NCBI RefSeq assembly: GCF_009177095.1
Contig: NZ_AP021861.1
Location: 744,001-808,000 of the forward strand
DNA from: Lacipirellula parvula
GTDB taxonomy: Bacteria > Planctomycetota > Planctomycetia > Pirellulales > Lacipirellulaceae
Direction: 5' to 3'
DNA: 64,000 bases
Below the pieces are notes generated by a model that was not told where the DNA came from, searched no databases, and saw nothing but the letters and a program-made list of their open reading frames with translations. Shown in pieces: positions 36,632 through 47,300 of this stretch. A program made the position numbers and the translations under genes. How positions within the stretch are numbered: position 1 is the stretch's first letter; each line of letters starts with the position of its first letter.

Positions 36632-38113
36632 ATGCGTCTTGGCAGGCTGCTCACTTACTTCTCGACGTCGCCTGCCATCCGACTGCTTCACGCAACAAAT
36701 GCGCCTTTCATTATCACGTTCTTCGAACAGGTCTTTAAGCAGGCAAGCCGAATCACGCTTCCGCATTCTGAACTTTTCACGGCGCTTGTTGCTTATCAGG
36801 AGGAGCTGAGTGAGACGCATCCCGGAGTTCTTTCCAGCAGAGCTGACTCTTACCTGAATGATTGGTGCTCGGCCGAGTCGCGGTGGCTACAGCGCCTTCT
36901 TGAATCCGGACGCGATGAGCCGCTCTATCAACTAACTCCTCACAGCGAGGATGTGCTCGTCTTTCTAGACCGTGCGCTCGACAAGGATCTTGGGTTCGTC
37001 GGCACTGAATCGAGGTTGAAGCTGGTCATAGATACGCTTTCTGATCTTGTCATCGGCTCCTCTGACGATCCCGAAGTACGCCTACAACATCTTCGAGCAG
37101 AGTACGCGCGCATTGCTTCAGAGATCGAGCAGATTGAGGCAACGGGGCAGGTGGCCAAATACCAGCCTGGTCAGATTCGTGAACGCTTTGCAACGGCAGT
37201 GACGCTGTTACGACAACTCCAAGGAGATTTTCGAGCAGTTGAGGAATCTTTTCGTCGCATCACTGTCGAGGTCCAGCAACGGCAGATCGCTGGAAGCGGC
37301 TCGCGCGGCGGCATTCTCGAGTTCGCCCTCGATTCTGAAGATTTTCTAAAGCGGGAAGATCAGGGAGTTAGTTTTTACGCTTTTGTGAGTCTCATACTCT
37401 CGCCCCAGCAAACAGCGAAGTTGGAAACGGTTATCCGCGGAGTTCGCCAGATCACTGAACTTACCCAGCAGCATGAGGGATTAGAAACCATTCGCAGCAT
37501 GGTCACGCTCCTACAACGCGAAGCGGAGAAGGTGATGCGAACCAACCATCGACTGTCGGCCACGCTCCGGCGACTTCTCGACGACCGCACGCACGCTGAT
37601 CGCCAACGCATTGCTCATCTATTACGCGAAATTCAAGGACAAGCAATATCTCTCGCTGGATCTCCCGCATCCACTAGCGTTGGTCTGACGCTTGATCTGG
37701 AACTGACGCTTGAGTCACCCCTGCGTCGAGCATTCTGGACCGAGCCGCCGAAGTTCGAGGCGGTGGACCTAACCTCCTATCAACCGGACGCCGATGCCCG
37801 TCAGCACGCTTTTGAGCAATTGGCCGCCCTTCACCATATTAATTGGCGGGAATTGCGCGTCCGGATTCGACAGGCGCTCGCATTGGAACATGCGCCTACG
37901 CTGCATGACTTATTGGCAATCCATCCCCTCAATGGGGGCGTGGTCGAGGTAATTGCCTATCTGCAGATTGCGATGGACGACGGCCATCAGATTGATCGGC
38001 GGGCGAGTGAAACGTTGATTCTTCGTCCGAAGACTCCGCACGGCCGTTCATTGTTGATCACAGTTCCTAGAATTACCTTTCTTTCAACCCAGAGAAACGG
38101 CCATGCGCGGTGA
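36632..38113 (+). CDS. jetA: Wadjet subunit JetA (DUF3375)
   Basis: I place the start at ATG 36632, giving 493 residues and an N-terminus like the family (LLTYFSTSPAIRLLHATNAPFIITFF). A GTG at 36584 is the alternative. Family hallmarks follow: YQLTPHSEDVLVFLDRAL, GTESRLKLVIDTLSDLVIGSSDDP, QIRERFATAVTLLRQLQGDFRAVEESFRRITVEVQQRQ. JetA is the MukF/MksF-like kleisin of the type I Wadjet complex, which bridges the SMC heads and helps extrude DNA loops. It overlaps jetB by 11 bp, and all four jet genes are in the standard order A-B-C-D. Confidence 0.92.
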   Translation: MRLGRLLTYFSTSPAIRLLHATNAPFIITFFEQVFKQASRITLPHSELFTALVAYQEELSETHPGVLSSRADSYLNDWCSAESRWLQRLLESGRDEPLYQLTPHSEDVLVFLDRALDKDLGFVGTESRLKLVIDTLSDLVIGSSDDPEVRLQHLRAEYARIASEIEQIEATGQVAKYQPGQIRERFATAVTLLRQLQGDFRAVEESFRRITVEVQQRQIAGSGSRGGILEFALDSEDFLKREDQGVSFYAFVSLILSPQQTAKLETVIRGVRQITELTQQHEGLETIRSMVTLLQREAEKVMRTNHRLSATLRRLLDDRTHADRQRIAHLLREIQGQAISLAGSPASTSVGLTLDLELTLESPLRRAFWTEPPKFEAVDLTSYQPDADARQHAFEQLAALHHINWRELRVRIRQALALEHAPTLHDLLAIHPLNGGVVEVIAYLQIAMDDGHQIDRRASETLILRPKTPHGRSLLITVPRITFLSTQRNGHAR

Positions 38114-38720
38114 ACTCCCTGAATTCCGCGAATGGAGCATTGCCGCCGTCCATCTACTTCGCGGCGTTGTTGAGGCGGAAGACGGCCGCGCTTGGAATAT
38201 TCTCCTCAGTCACCGCTCGTCGGTCGAAAGCTACTTCGCTCGTATCGGCCTCCTCCTTGTCGTCGACGAGTCGGAGGGATTCTCTTACTTACGGCAATTC
38301 CCAGAGGAGCAGCTGCCGGACGGCTACGAAGCATTACCTAAGCTGTTCCACGCCACACGGCTGAGCTACGGACAAACGCTGCTCTGCGTGCTGCTCAGGG
38401 ATGCGTTGCGTCGCTTTGAGGAAGAGGAAGTGCTCGACGAGCGATGTGTCGTGGATGAATCGGAACTACTTGAAATCTGGAGGACCTTTTCCCCCCAGCA
38501 AGTCGACGACGTCAAGCAGATCCGCGAACTTCAGACCAATTTGCGCAAGCTTGAGGGAATGGGTTTTGTGCGGCCCTTCGGTCAGGAACCAGGGAGTTGG
38601 GAAGTACGCCGAATTCTTAAGGCCCGCGTGAATGCCGACGAGTTAGAGCATCTTTACCGTCAATTGTCGGCTGTTACCGGTGCGTCGGCTCCTGATGGCG
38701 CGATCGCCGAGCTCGATTGA
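38103..38720 (+). CDS. jetB: Wadjet subunit JetB (DUF4194)
   Basis: The product has 205 residues, the usual size. Family features include GRAWNILLSHRSSVESYFARIGLLLVVDE, FHATRLSYGQTLLCVLLRDALRRFEEE and the winged-helix end RELQTNLRKLEGMGFVRPFG. JetB is the MukE/MksE-like partner that binds the JetA kleisin. The 11-bp overlap with jetA implies coupled translation. jetC starts 46 bp later. Confidence 0.92.
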   Translation: MRGELPEFREWSIAAVHLLRGVVEAEDGRAWNILLSHRSSVESYFARIGLLLVVDESEGFSYLRQFPEEQLPDGYEALPKLFHATRLSYGQTLLCVLLRDALRRFEEEEVLDERCVVDESELLEIWRTFSPQQVDDVKQIRELQTNLRKLEGMGFVRPFGQEPGSWEVRRILKARVNADELEHLYRQLSAVTGASAPDGAIAELD

Positions 38721-38765
38721 GTTGCTTCACGTTGACCGCGTCCTTACACCTTCGATAATTTTCGC

Positions 38766-41700
38766 ATGACACTCAATAGTCGACTATCGTTTGCGCCGCC
38801 CTCCGATCGGGGGTATCGACTGCATAAGCTCGAAGTACTCAACTGGGGGACCTTCGACGGTCAAGTATTCACCGTTCGCCCAGCGGGCCAGTCGGCTCTT
38901 CTAATCGGTCAAAACGGCTCGGGAAAATCGACGCTGGTCGATGCGCTGTTGACCCTTCTCGTCAGGCCGGGAGTCCGAAACTTCAACGTGGCGTCCGGCG
39001 CCAAGAAGCGAGAGCGCGACGAGAAAAGTTACCTGCGAGGCGCTTTTGATCGTGGCAGCGACGAAAGCGGCGAAGGGATTGAAGTCAAATTCCTACGCCC
39101 CAGCGGTGATCAGTACGCGGTGATCTTGGCGTGGTTTAGCAACGCTGACACTGGTAAGTCGTTCTCGATTGCTCAGATCCTTTATCTGAACGGCGATCAA
39201 AGCGTCGAGAAAATCTACTGTCTCGCTGATGGCGAGCGATCTATTCAGGCGGATTTCGGCGAACTGACTTCAGGCGACAAGATACTCAGATCGCTCCGCG
39301 AACGCGGGCTCAAAGCGACCCGCACATTTCATGAGTTTGAAGGTTGGTTCGCGAGACTGACCCATGTCAAACCGAAGGCGATGGAAGTCTTCAATCAGAC
39401 GGTCGCGGTCAAGGATATTCAGAAGCTTAACGACTTCATCCGCGATCACATGCTTGAGCATATGAATTGGGATGAAAAAGTGGACCGCTTGTTAGGGCAT
39501 TTTGCCGAATTGAGCGACGCCCACGAAAGTCTTGTCCGCGTTCGCCAACAGCGCGATCTCTTGAATCCGATCGCCTTGGCGGCGATCGAGTACCAGGAAC
39601 ATGCAGCTCGGCTTGAACGCGCCGAGGGCGTGCTCGCTGCGATTGATCTCTATTTTTCTCAGAAAACGGTCGCGCTGTTTGCGCCCGTCGTTGAAGCCTG
39701 CCGGCAGGAGTTAGTTCGCACTCGCGCCGCCAAGGCGGAGCTTACAAGTCAGCTTGTCGCGTCCATTGAGCGAATTCGTCAGCTAAAGAATGAGATTGAC
39801 CACGCCGGGGGCGATCGTCTCAGACAAATCCCCCGTTTGATCGAAATCGAGCAACTTCAATCTTCTAGCAAACGGTTGGCCCATGACCGATTCGCCGCGT
39901 CTCTCATCACGTTAGGAATTACACAAACCATTGACAGCGAGATCAAATTCACCACCGTCGCCAAACGTCTGCCAGTTCTTGCCGCGAAGATTAGCGACGA
40001 GATTTCGGAGGGCGCTGTCGATCACGCGCAAGCAATTTTGAAACGGGGAGAGTTGCGGAAGTCGATAGCCGAGGTGCAGCAGGAATTCGAAGGCTTGCAA
40101 CAAAGGCGGGACAACGTCCCCCAGTGGTGCGTGGCTGTGCGGTCATCTCTCTGCACACAACTTGGCTTGATTGCGAAAGAGCTTCCGTTTGCTGCGGAGT
40201 TGATCAGTATTCATGAGACCGAGCGTGAATGGGAAGCGTCCATCGAGAAGGTGCTTCGCGGCTTTGCACTGAGCATGCTGGTCCCGGAAAGGCACTACCA
40301 AGTCGTCGCTCAACATTTGGACAGGAGTCGCCTAACTCATGATGGCCGCGGGCAGCGACTCGTCTATCTTCGGGTTGTGCACCACGACCAGGAAAGCAAG
40401 GGAGCCACGTCTCGGCCTACATCCCTTCTGCGGAAGCTCGTGTTGCGACAGGGGCATCCGCTCGTACCCTGGGTCGCGGGCGAACTCTCCCATCGGTTCG
40501 ACTACGAGTGCTGCGACGGCATCGAAACGTTTCGGGGGTATCGGGGCTTGGCGCTGACCATTCATCGTCACGTTAAGTCTAGCCATTCTCGCCACGAAAA
40601 AGACGATCGCGAACAGGCGTTGGACCCACGAAACTTCGTTCTCGGTTGGGACAATCGGGAGAAGAAATTGCGTCTCGCCCAGGAGATCAGCCGCCTGACG
40701 CAGGAGGAAGTCAACGCCGAGCAGGCCGTTGTCGCCATTGAGAATCGGTTGGACGATCTGCGCCTCCGCGCGAACGCAACGACCGAGGCCATGCGACTGA
40801 CAGCTTTTGCCGAGATCGATTATCCACTGCACGCACTTGAAATTGCCGCATTGGAGAAGGAACGGCAAGCCATTGAAGGAAAGTCGTCGAGAGTCAAGCT
40901 TCTGAAGGGTCGGCTCGAAAAGGCCGAGCTGGACGATGCATCGCTGCAAGAACGCCGCGACGGCGCCGTCGCCCGTGAGCGCGAACTGGACAATGAGATC
41001 GCTGGGGGTGAGAAGCTTTTGGCGAAGGCCGAAGCCGACCTCAGAACCCAGGCTGCCAGTGGCGACCTCGAGAGGCATGCTCAATGGTTCTCGACGATTG
41101 ATGCGGAGTTAATGCTGCCGCCGCTAACATCCAACGATCTGTTTCAGCGGAGAGATGGATTTCGAGCTTCGCAAGACATGACGATGATTCAGCTTCGCAA
41201 AGCCATCGCTCCGGTCTTGGGACGGCTCGTTGACGCCATGTCGAAATACCTCCGGCATAGCCCCGAGAGCACCAACAACCTGCATGCGTCGGTCGAGTAT
41301 CTGGAAAGCTTTCTAGGACTTAAGCGAACAATCGAAGAAGACGATCTGCCGCGGCACGAACGGCGATTCAAGGATCGACTCAATCAGAAAGTCATTGAAG
41401 AGATTGGCTTGTTTCGCAACGCCCTTGAGCAGGAGCGGCGGGGAATCGAAGATAAAATCGAGTTGCTCAACGTATCGCTCAAGAAACTGCCGTATCGGCC
41501 GGGAACTCATATCCAGCTTGAACCGCGCGCGATACGAGACCCTGAGATCGTCGATTTTCAACGCAAACTACGGGAGTGCATTGAAGGCAGCTTCGAGGAT
41601 TCCGCGGAGGCTAATGAGTCGCGCTTTGTGAGAATTCAGGAACTAGTCGAACAGCTACGGGATGACGGAAACCGACGCTGGCGGGACAAAGTGACCGATG

Positions 41701-42158
41701 TTAGGCGTTGGTTTGATTTCTTGGCGATCGTCGTGGATCGCGATACGCTCAAGACCGTTTCGATCTATCAGGATAGCAGCGGCCAGTCAGGGGGCGAAAA
41801 AGCCAAACTCGCGTTCACCATTCTGGTGGCTGCCATCGCGTTTCAGTACGACTTGGATCCCGAACATCCTGTCAGCGACCGCTTTCACTTTGTCGTCGTG
41901 GACGAAATGTTTTCCAAGGTCGACGACCAGTACGCGGAATATGCCTTAGACCTGTTCAAGCAGTTTGGGTTGCAATTGTTGATTGTGGCTCCCCTGGACG
42001 CCAAGGCGCGGATCACGCAACCTTATGTCGGGAACTATCTTCACGTCGTAAAGCAGGGAAACCGTTCGGCTATCTTTGAAATGACGGCCAGGGAATTCGA
42101 ACAATCTATGCTTGGGGAGCATGATCTCGGCATCACAAGTGAGTTTACCGAGGCATGA
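38766..42158 (+). CDS. jetC: Wadjet SMC-like ATPase JetC
   Basis: The product has 1130 residues. Walker A is GQNGSGKST at 48-56 and the N-terminal head starts at about 17. Long coiled coils surround a central hinge-like region (about 440-620). The C-terminal head has the signature SGQSGGEKAKLAF (about 1008-1020) and Walker B FHFVVVDEMFSKVDD (about 1038-1052). JetC hydrolyses ATP to extrude loops of DNA; on circular plasmids this positions JetD to cut. Both head halves and all ATPase motifs are intact, so the system should be active. Confidence 0.93.
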   Translation: MTLNSRLSFAPPSDRGYRLHKLEVLNWGTFDGQVFTVRPAGQSALLIGQNGSGKSTLVDALLTLLVRPGVRNFNVASGAKKRERDEKSYLRGAFDRGSDESGEGIEVKFLRPSGDQYAVILAWFSNADTGKSFSIAQILYLNGDQSVEKIYCLADGERSIQADFGELTSGDKILRSLRERGLKATRTFHEFEGWFARLTHVKPKAMEVFNQTVAVKDIQKLNDFIRDHMLEHMNWDEKVDRLLGHFAELSDAHESLVRVRQQRDLLNPIALAAIEYQEHAARLERAEGVLAAIDLYFSQKTVALFAPVVEACRQELVRTRAAKAELTSQLVASIERIRQLKNEIDHAGGDRLRQIPRLIEIEQLQSSSKRLAHDRFAASLITLGITQTIDSEIKFTTVAKRLPVLAAKISDEISEGAVDHAQAILKRGELRKSIAEVQQEFEGLQQRRDNVPQWCVAVRSSLCTQLGLIAKELPFAAELISIHETEREWEASIEKVLRGFALSMLVPERHYQVVAQHLDRSRLTHDGRGQRLVYLRVVHHDQESKGATSRPTSLLRKLVLRQGHPLVPWVAGELSHRFDYECCDGIETFRGYRGLALTIHRHVKSSHSRHEKDDREQALDPRNFVLGWDNREKKLRLAQEISRLTQEEVNAEQAVVAIENRLDDLRLRANATTEAMRLTAFAEIDYPLHALEIAALEKERQAIEGKSSRVKLLKGRLEKAELDDASLQERRDGAVARERELDNEIAGGEKLLAKAEADLRTQAASGDLERHAQWFSTIDAELMLPPLTSNDLFQRRDGFRASQDMTMIQLRKAIAPVLGRLVDAMSKYLRHSPESTNNLHASVEYLESFLGLKRTIEEDDLPRHERRFKDRLNQKVIEEIGLFRNALEQERRGIEDKIELLNVSLKKLPYRPGTHIQLEPRAIRDPEIVDFQRKLRECIEGSFEDSAEANESRFVRIQELVEQLRDDGNRRWRDKVTDVRRWFDFLAIVVDRDTLKTVSIYQDSSGQSGGEKAKLAFTILVAAIAFQYDLDPEHPVSDRFHFVVVDEMFSKVDDQYAEYALDLFKQFGLQLLIVAPLDAKARITQPYVGNYLHVVKQGNRSAIFEMTAREFEQSMLGEHDLGITSEFTEA

Positions 42159-43315
42159 TTGAGCCCCATGAGATTCGCCGTAAGGCTGAAAAGTTGTACT
42201 CCGCGTTCCTCGTTGCCTGGATGGCCGATGAGGAATTCTTTCCTCGCAGCGTCCCCAGCGATCGGTCGCTTCCTGAGAGCCTAACAGCGGCGGCCGCATC
42301 GATCCAACGCCTGCGCGACGGGTCGAAGGCGGCGCTGGGTTTCGGATACACCATTGATTGGAAGGAACGCAATTCACGTCGGCACGGCCGGAACTTCTTT
42401 CCGCGCAGCATCTACTTTGAGTCACCCGACGATCTATTACGATTTATTGGCAAACAGAAGGCGTTCAGTGCGTTTACCGCGACCGTTCAGAAGATCCGTT
42501 CACGGCACCCAGGCCTAGATCGCTGGATCCGGGCAAATCGCCGAGCTGTCGCAGACGCGGCTAGCGGCATCGACGGACTGTTGGAGACGGTGGATTATTT
42601 CCTGGCTCATCCTCGCCCGGAGATGTTTGCTCGCGAGTTGCCACTGTCAGTCGACACCAAGTTCATTGAGCGAAATGCAGGACTGTTGCGAGCCTGGTTG
42701 GATATTCTTTTGCCGTCGTCGGCGATTGTGGCGGACGAGGAACATTTTGCTCGTCGCTTCGGCCTGAAGTACGCCGAGCCGTTGGTCCATATCCGCTTTC
42801 TTGATACATCGCTTCCCCAGGCGGCTTCAATTCCATCATTCGAATGCGCGATCCCCCTGCATACGATGGCGAGGTGGGAGATCGAGGCGAAAAATGTGGT
42901 GATCGTGGAGAACAAGACGAACTTGCTGACTCTCCCTCCTCTTGCAGGGACCCTCGGCATTTTCGGCATGGGAGGCGGCGTTACAGACCTGCGTTACGTC
43001 GGCTGGTTAGCTCGGCGACATCTGCGGTACTGGGGAGACGTGGACGTCGACGGCTTCCGCATCCTTTCGCGACTCAGATCCGTTTTCCCGCATGTGCAGA
43101 GCTTTCTAATGGACGACGCATGTCTCACGGAGTGGGCACTCCTAATCGCAGCACCCGGTAACGGCAGTAAGGGAGAGGTTTTACCGAACCTAACAAATTC
43201 CGAGCGACGTGCTTATGAACGTTGCGTCTTGAACAATCTACGTATTGAACAGGAAAGACTTCCGCAATCATATGTGGTTGATTCGATCGCTTCCGTACCT
43301 GAGTTCCACATCTAA
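42155..43315 (+). CDS. jetD: Wadjet nuclease JetD (DUF3322/DUF2220, TOPRIM)
   Basis: The product has 386 residues. The N-terminal DUF3322 domain is helical and DNA-binding. The C-terminal DUF2220 TOPRIM domain shows VVIVENKTNLLTL at about 247 (catalytic Glu) and YWGDVDVDGFRIL at about 292 (the DxDxD cluster). JetD is the plasmid-cleaving subunit. It overlaps jetC by 4 bp (ATGA). All catalytic residues I know of are present. Confidence 0.92.
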   Translation: MIEPHEIRRKAEKLYSAFLVAWMADEEFFPRSVPSDRSLPESLTAAAASIQRLRDGSKAALGFGYTIDWKERNSRRHGRNFFPRSIYFESPDDLLRFIGKQKAFSAFTATVQKIRSRHPGLDRWIRANRRAVADAASGIDGLLETVDYFLAHPRPEMFARELPLSVDTKFIERNAGLLRAWLDILLPSSAIVADEEHFARRFGLKYAEPLVHIRFLDTSLPQAASIPSFECAIPLHTMARWEIEAKNVVIVENKTNLLTLPPLAGTLGIFGMGGGVTDLRYVGWLARRHLRYWGDVDVDGFRILSRLRSVFPHVQSFLMDDACLTEWALLIAAPGNGSKGEVLPNLTNSERRAYERCVLNNLRIEQERLPQSYVVDSIASVPEFHI

Positions 43316-43702
43316 AAATGTCTCCGAGCATTTACGAGTTGCGAATATAACACCACGCAGATTGCAAGCGACCCGACAGCGCCGATGAACGTGCCGGTAA
43401 ACGTCGAATGCGAAAAGCAATCGATCGCCGAAGGTCGCGTCCGGTCAGCTGTCGAGATCATCTGATTTAGCGATGTCTTCACTGGTCATCGCTCTTCCGA
43501 CGTCAGGCGGCTTCTCTTATCAATCGCCAGCATTCGGTATCTCAGCGTCGCTCCGCCTGTTGCAGGCTTCTTACGGACCAACCAGCAGCTCGGCTACGCT
43601 CGATTTTCGCCAATCTTCGTCGTGCTAGAAGGATTTGGAAAGGCAGACGCCTCAGGCTTGCTCTCGATGCCAAGCCACGATGAGGATTTCGATGCCGCGT
43701 GA
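43316..43702. other. no supported gene
   Basis: About 390 bp after jetD. It may contain the lost 5' part of the DUF6876 gene, since a frame ending SHDEDFDAA stops at 43700-43702, directly before the open part. No intact gene. Confidence 0.45.
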
Positions 43703-44104
43703 GAATGTCGCCGCCCCCACGCTCCTAAACGGCTCCAATGCTTCACAGGCGATCTGGAACGCTGGCGGCACTCATTTAACAAGCGACTGATCTACACACC
43801 TGGTGTCCAGCATTTGGCGGAGAGGGCCGGGGCCTATTGGCTGATCGACGCGATCTCCAGTTGGCTGCCCTCATCGCAGTTCCAAGCAGCGGTCCGCCGC
43901 AATCAGTGGATTAGCGAAATCCACTTCTGGAAGCTTGAAGTCGGCGGCGATCGCTCGGCCGTCCTCACGGCGCTTGCCGATTCAGGAGAGGAGTCGGTCA
44001 TCCGGCAGGCGATCGAATATACGGATTTTCCGCTGCCGGAAATCGATCTCTATTGTGCGTTCGAGGGAGAGCATTGGACATTGATGCTGCCGAGCGAGTA
44101 TTGA
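43703..44104 (+). pseudogene. DUF6876-family gene with broken 5' end
   Basis: The conserved body is intact: LQCFTGDLERWRHSFNKRL, then YTPGVQHLAERAGAYWLIDAI, FWKLEV, YTDFPLPEIDLY and the LPSEY ending typical of the family. However, the frame opens after a TGA at 43700-43702 and contains no ATG or GTG before the core; the only start-like codons are CTG and TTG, such as TTG 43814 inside the core. The gene is thus probably inactivated by a frameshift or truncation. The family is common on plasmids and mobile elements, which fits the context. Function unknown. Confidence 0.65.
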
Positions 44105-44338
44105 GGATGCAAGGCCTCTCCAATTTCCCGAGTTTCACTACGTATTACTGGTCTATAGCACGTTAACTATGGGCCGATATCGAGATTGTTGTGACTGGCC
44201 CATCAAGTCGGTCTGAGGCGCGACATACATTCTCTCGCGCGTGGGGGATCATCAACTTCATAACATAGCAGGCACTTGTGCAATTGTATCGAGATCATCC
44301 CGGGATCGCCCAGACAACCTTCCTCCTGTTCACTATTT
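44105..44338. other. trailer flank of the CRISPR array
   Basis: About 230 bp without a gene between the DUF6876 remnant and the degenerate end repeat of the array. Confidence 0.5.
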
Positions 44339-47300
44339 ATATTCAACGCCTGTCGGCGTCAAAGGATCTCTCACACTAAATACCCATGTACTGAGGGTAG
44401 TTACCGTTGTGCTCAACGCCTGTCGGCGTCAAAGGATCTCTCACCAGTTCCGCCCCCTCCACTGCCGCCTTCAGGTAGATGTGCTCAACGCCTGTCGGCG
44501 TCAAAGGATCTCTCACTAATGCTCACCACTCACACCGGCGATTGCGTTGAGTGCTCAACGCCTGTCGGCGTCAAAGGATCTCTCACGTAGGCCAGCATGG
44601 TAGGCCAGCATGGTAGGCCAGGTGCTCAACGCCTGTCGGCGTCAAAGGATCTCTCACATGGGACCCCGCCAAAACCTGTCGCGCGGAGCTTGTGCTCAAC
44701 GCCTGTCGGCGTCAAAGGATCTCTCACACTAGGCATCAACCCATGTACCGCATAACCCCACGGTGCTCAACGCCTGTCGGCGTCAAAGGATCTCTCACAT
44801 TCCGCTGAACATACCCGCCGCAGTTGTAATCCCCGTGCTCAACGCCTGTCGGCGTCAAAGGATCTCTCACGACACCATCGGCGCCGTTGACATGATTCAG
44901 GGTCGGTGCTCAACGCCTGTCGGCGTCAAAGGATCTCTCACCATCGGAGGCATCGACGTAGGTCAAGAGGGACTTCGTGCTCAACGCCTGTCGGCGTCAA
45001 AGGATCTCTCACTGGGACTAGGCATCACTGCGGCTGCAATGGCTATGTGCTCAACGCCTGTCGGCGTCAAAGGATCTCTCACGACTTCACGCCATCATCT
45101 CCGCAACCGTCTTCGCACGTGCTCAACGCCTGTCGGCGTCAAAGGATCTCTCACTTGACCGCCGCGGCGTCATCCGGGGCGCCGTCGGTGTGCTCAACGC
45201 CTGTCGGCGTCAAAGGATCTCTCACCCAATTCGCTACGAATCGACTCATCCAACAGGTCGAGTGCTCAACGCCTGTCGGCGTCAAAGGATCTCTCACACG
45301 GACCATCCGTGATCGGTTCAGAAACATTCCACGTGCTCAACGCCTGTCGGCGTCAAAGGATCTCTCACGACATTCGGGCGGGTCTCTCTCGCTGTCCATC
45401 GTCTGTGCTCAACGCCTGTCGGCGTCAAAGGATCTCTCACACTGCGGTGCAAAGCTCCGGTTCTTGCCCGCAGAGTGCTCAACGCCTGTCGGCGTCAAAG
45501 GATCTCTCACCTCGCCAGCTGCAGGATGACCATCGCTGCCTCCGTGTGCTCAACGCCTGTCGGCGTCAAAGGATCTCTCACGCATTCCCTTTTTGCCGAT
45601 GACTGCGTTGCGGAGCGGTGCTCAACGCCTGTCGGCGTCAAAGGATCTCTCACCACCGATGTACGACAGGTAAAAGACAAAGTCGCAGTGCTCAACGCCT
45701 GTCGGCGTCAAAGGATCTCTCACATTCCGGCATCGCTGGAACCGGCCGGCGTGGCAGTAGTGCTCAACGCCTGTCGGCGTCAAAGGATCTCTCACGCTAC
45801 TTGTGCGGCTCGAACAGCAACAACTGGCGGTTGTGCTCAACGCCTGTCGGCGTCAAAGGATCTCTCACACTTCGCGTACTTAACGTGCTTAACGGGTCAA
45901 TTCCGGTGCTCAACGCCTGTCGGCGTCAAAGGATCTCTCACGGGACGACGAAGAAACGGGCATTCGCTGCAAGGCTCGGTGCTCAACGCCTGTCGGCGTC
46001 AAAGGATCTCTCACATCGTGCCCCGCGAGACGTTCAATGTGTCGCAAAGGTGCTCAACGCCTGTCGGCGTCAAAGGATCTCTCACAGACTCGCGCGGGGC
46101 AATTTGAGGCGGCCAGTTAGTGCTCAACGCCTGTCGGCGTCAAAGGATCTCTCACCCGGTTAAGGGGCGTGATCGAGTTAGGGGGTGGAGGCGTGCTCAA
46201 CGCCTGTCGGCGTCAAAGGATCTCTCACCTCTTCACCGTCTCGGCGGATGTCTTCGAGGTCGGTGTGCTCAACGCCTGTCGGCGTCAAAGGATCTCTCAC
46301 TGATGGCGCCAGGGAAGGACGATTGGTCACTCCTTGTGCTCAACGCCTGTCGGCGTCAAAGGATCTCTCACGAGGCCCGATATCGCATAATGTTGCCGGT
46401 GTAATTGTGCTCAACGCCTGTCGGCGTCAAAGGATCTCTCACTCGTGCGTTTACGTCGTCATACTCACGCAACACCGGTGCTCAACGCCTGTCGGCGTCA
46501 AAGGATCTCTCACGCGGCGACGAGCAAGGCGAAGATAAACGCAAGTTGCTTGTGCTCAACGCCTGTCGGCGTCAAAGGATCTCTCACGTGGGGATCCGGC
46601 ATCCAGTGATGCGACCGGCCCTCGGTGCTCAACGCCTGTCGGCGTCAAAGGATCTCTCACCGCCGTCAGCTCAACAATTGCTCGCTCAGGGTCGAGTGCT
46701 CAACGCCTGTCGGCGTCAAAGGATCTCTCACCACCAAACAATTCGCTTTGGTGGTGCAAGGCCAGCAGTGCTCAACGCCTGTCGGCGTCAAAGGATCTCT
46801 CACGTTCCCTTTAATTGGCGGGTCGCCACGTGTTGGGCGTGCTCAACGCCTGTCGGCGTCAAAGGATCTCTCACGCAACTGCGGTGCAAAGCTCCGGTTC
46901 TTGCCCGCAGAGTGCTCAACGCCTGTCGGCGTCAAAGGATCTCTCACACTGGCCTCACCTTGTAGTAGGGTCGGAACGCTGAGTGCTCAACGCCTGTCGG
47001 CGTCAAAGGATCTCTCACGGAAAAATGATACCGATCAGGCAGGTGCTGCTGAGTGCTCAACGCCTGTCGGCGTCAAAGGATCTCTCACCTGAAATCGATC
47101 GACGAAGAGAACCGCGAAGCCGAGTGCTCAACGCCTGTCGGCGTCAAAGGATCTCTCACCACACTTGTGGCAGGGAAGAACGACCAGTCCGCCGGTGCTC
47201 AACGCCTGTCGGCGTCAAAGGATCTCTCACGCGCGAGGAGAGCGATGGTGCGGTCCTTGCAGGTGTGCTCAACGCCTGTCGGCGTCAAAGGATCTCTCAC

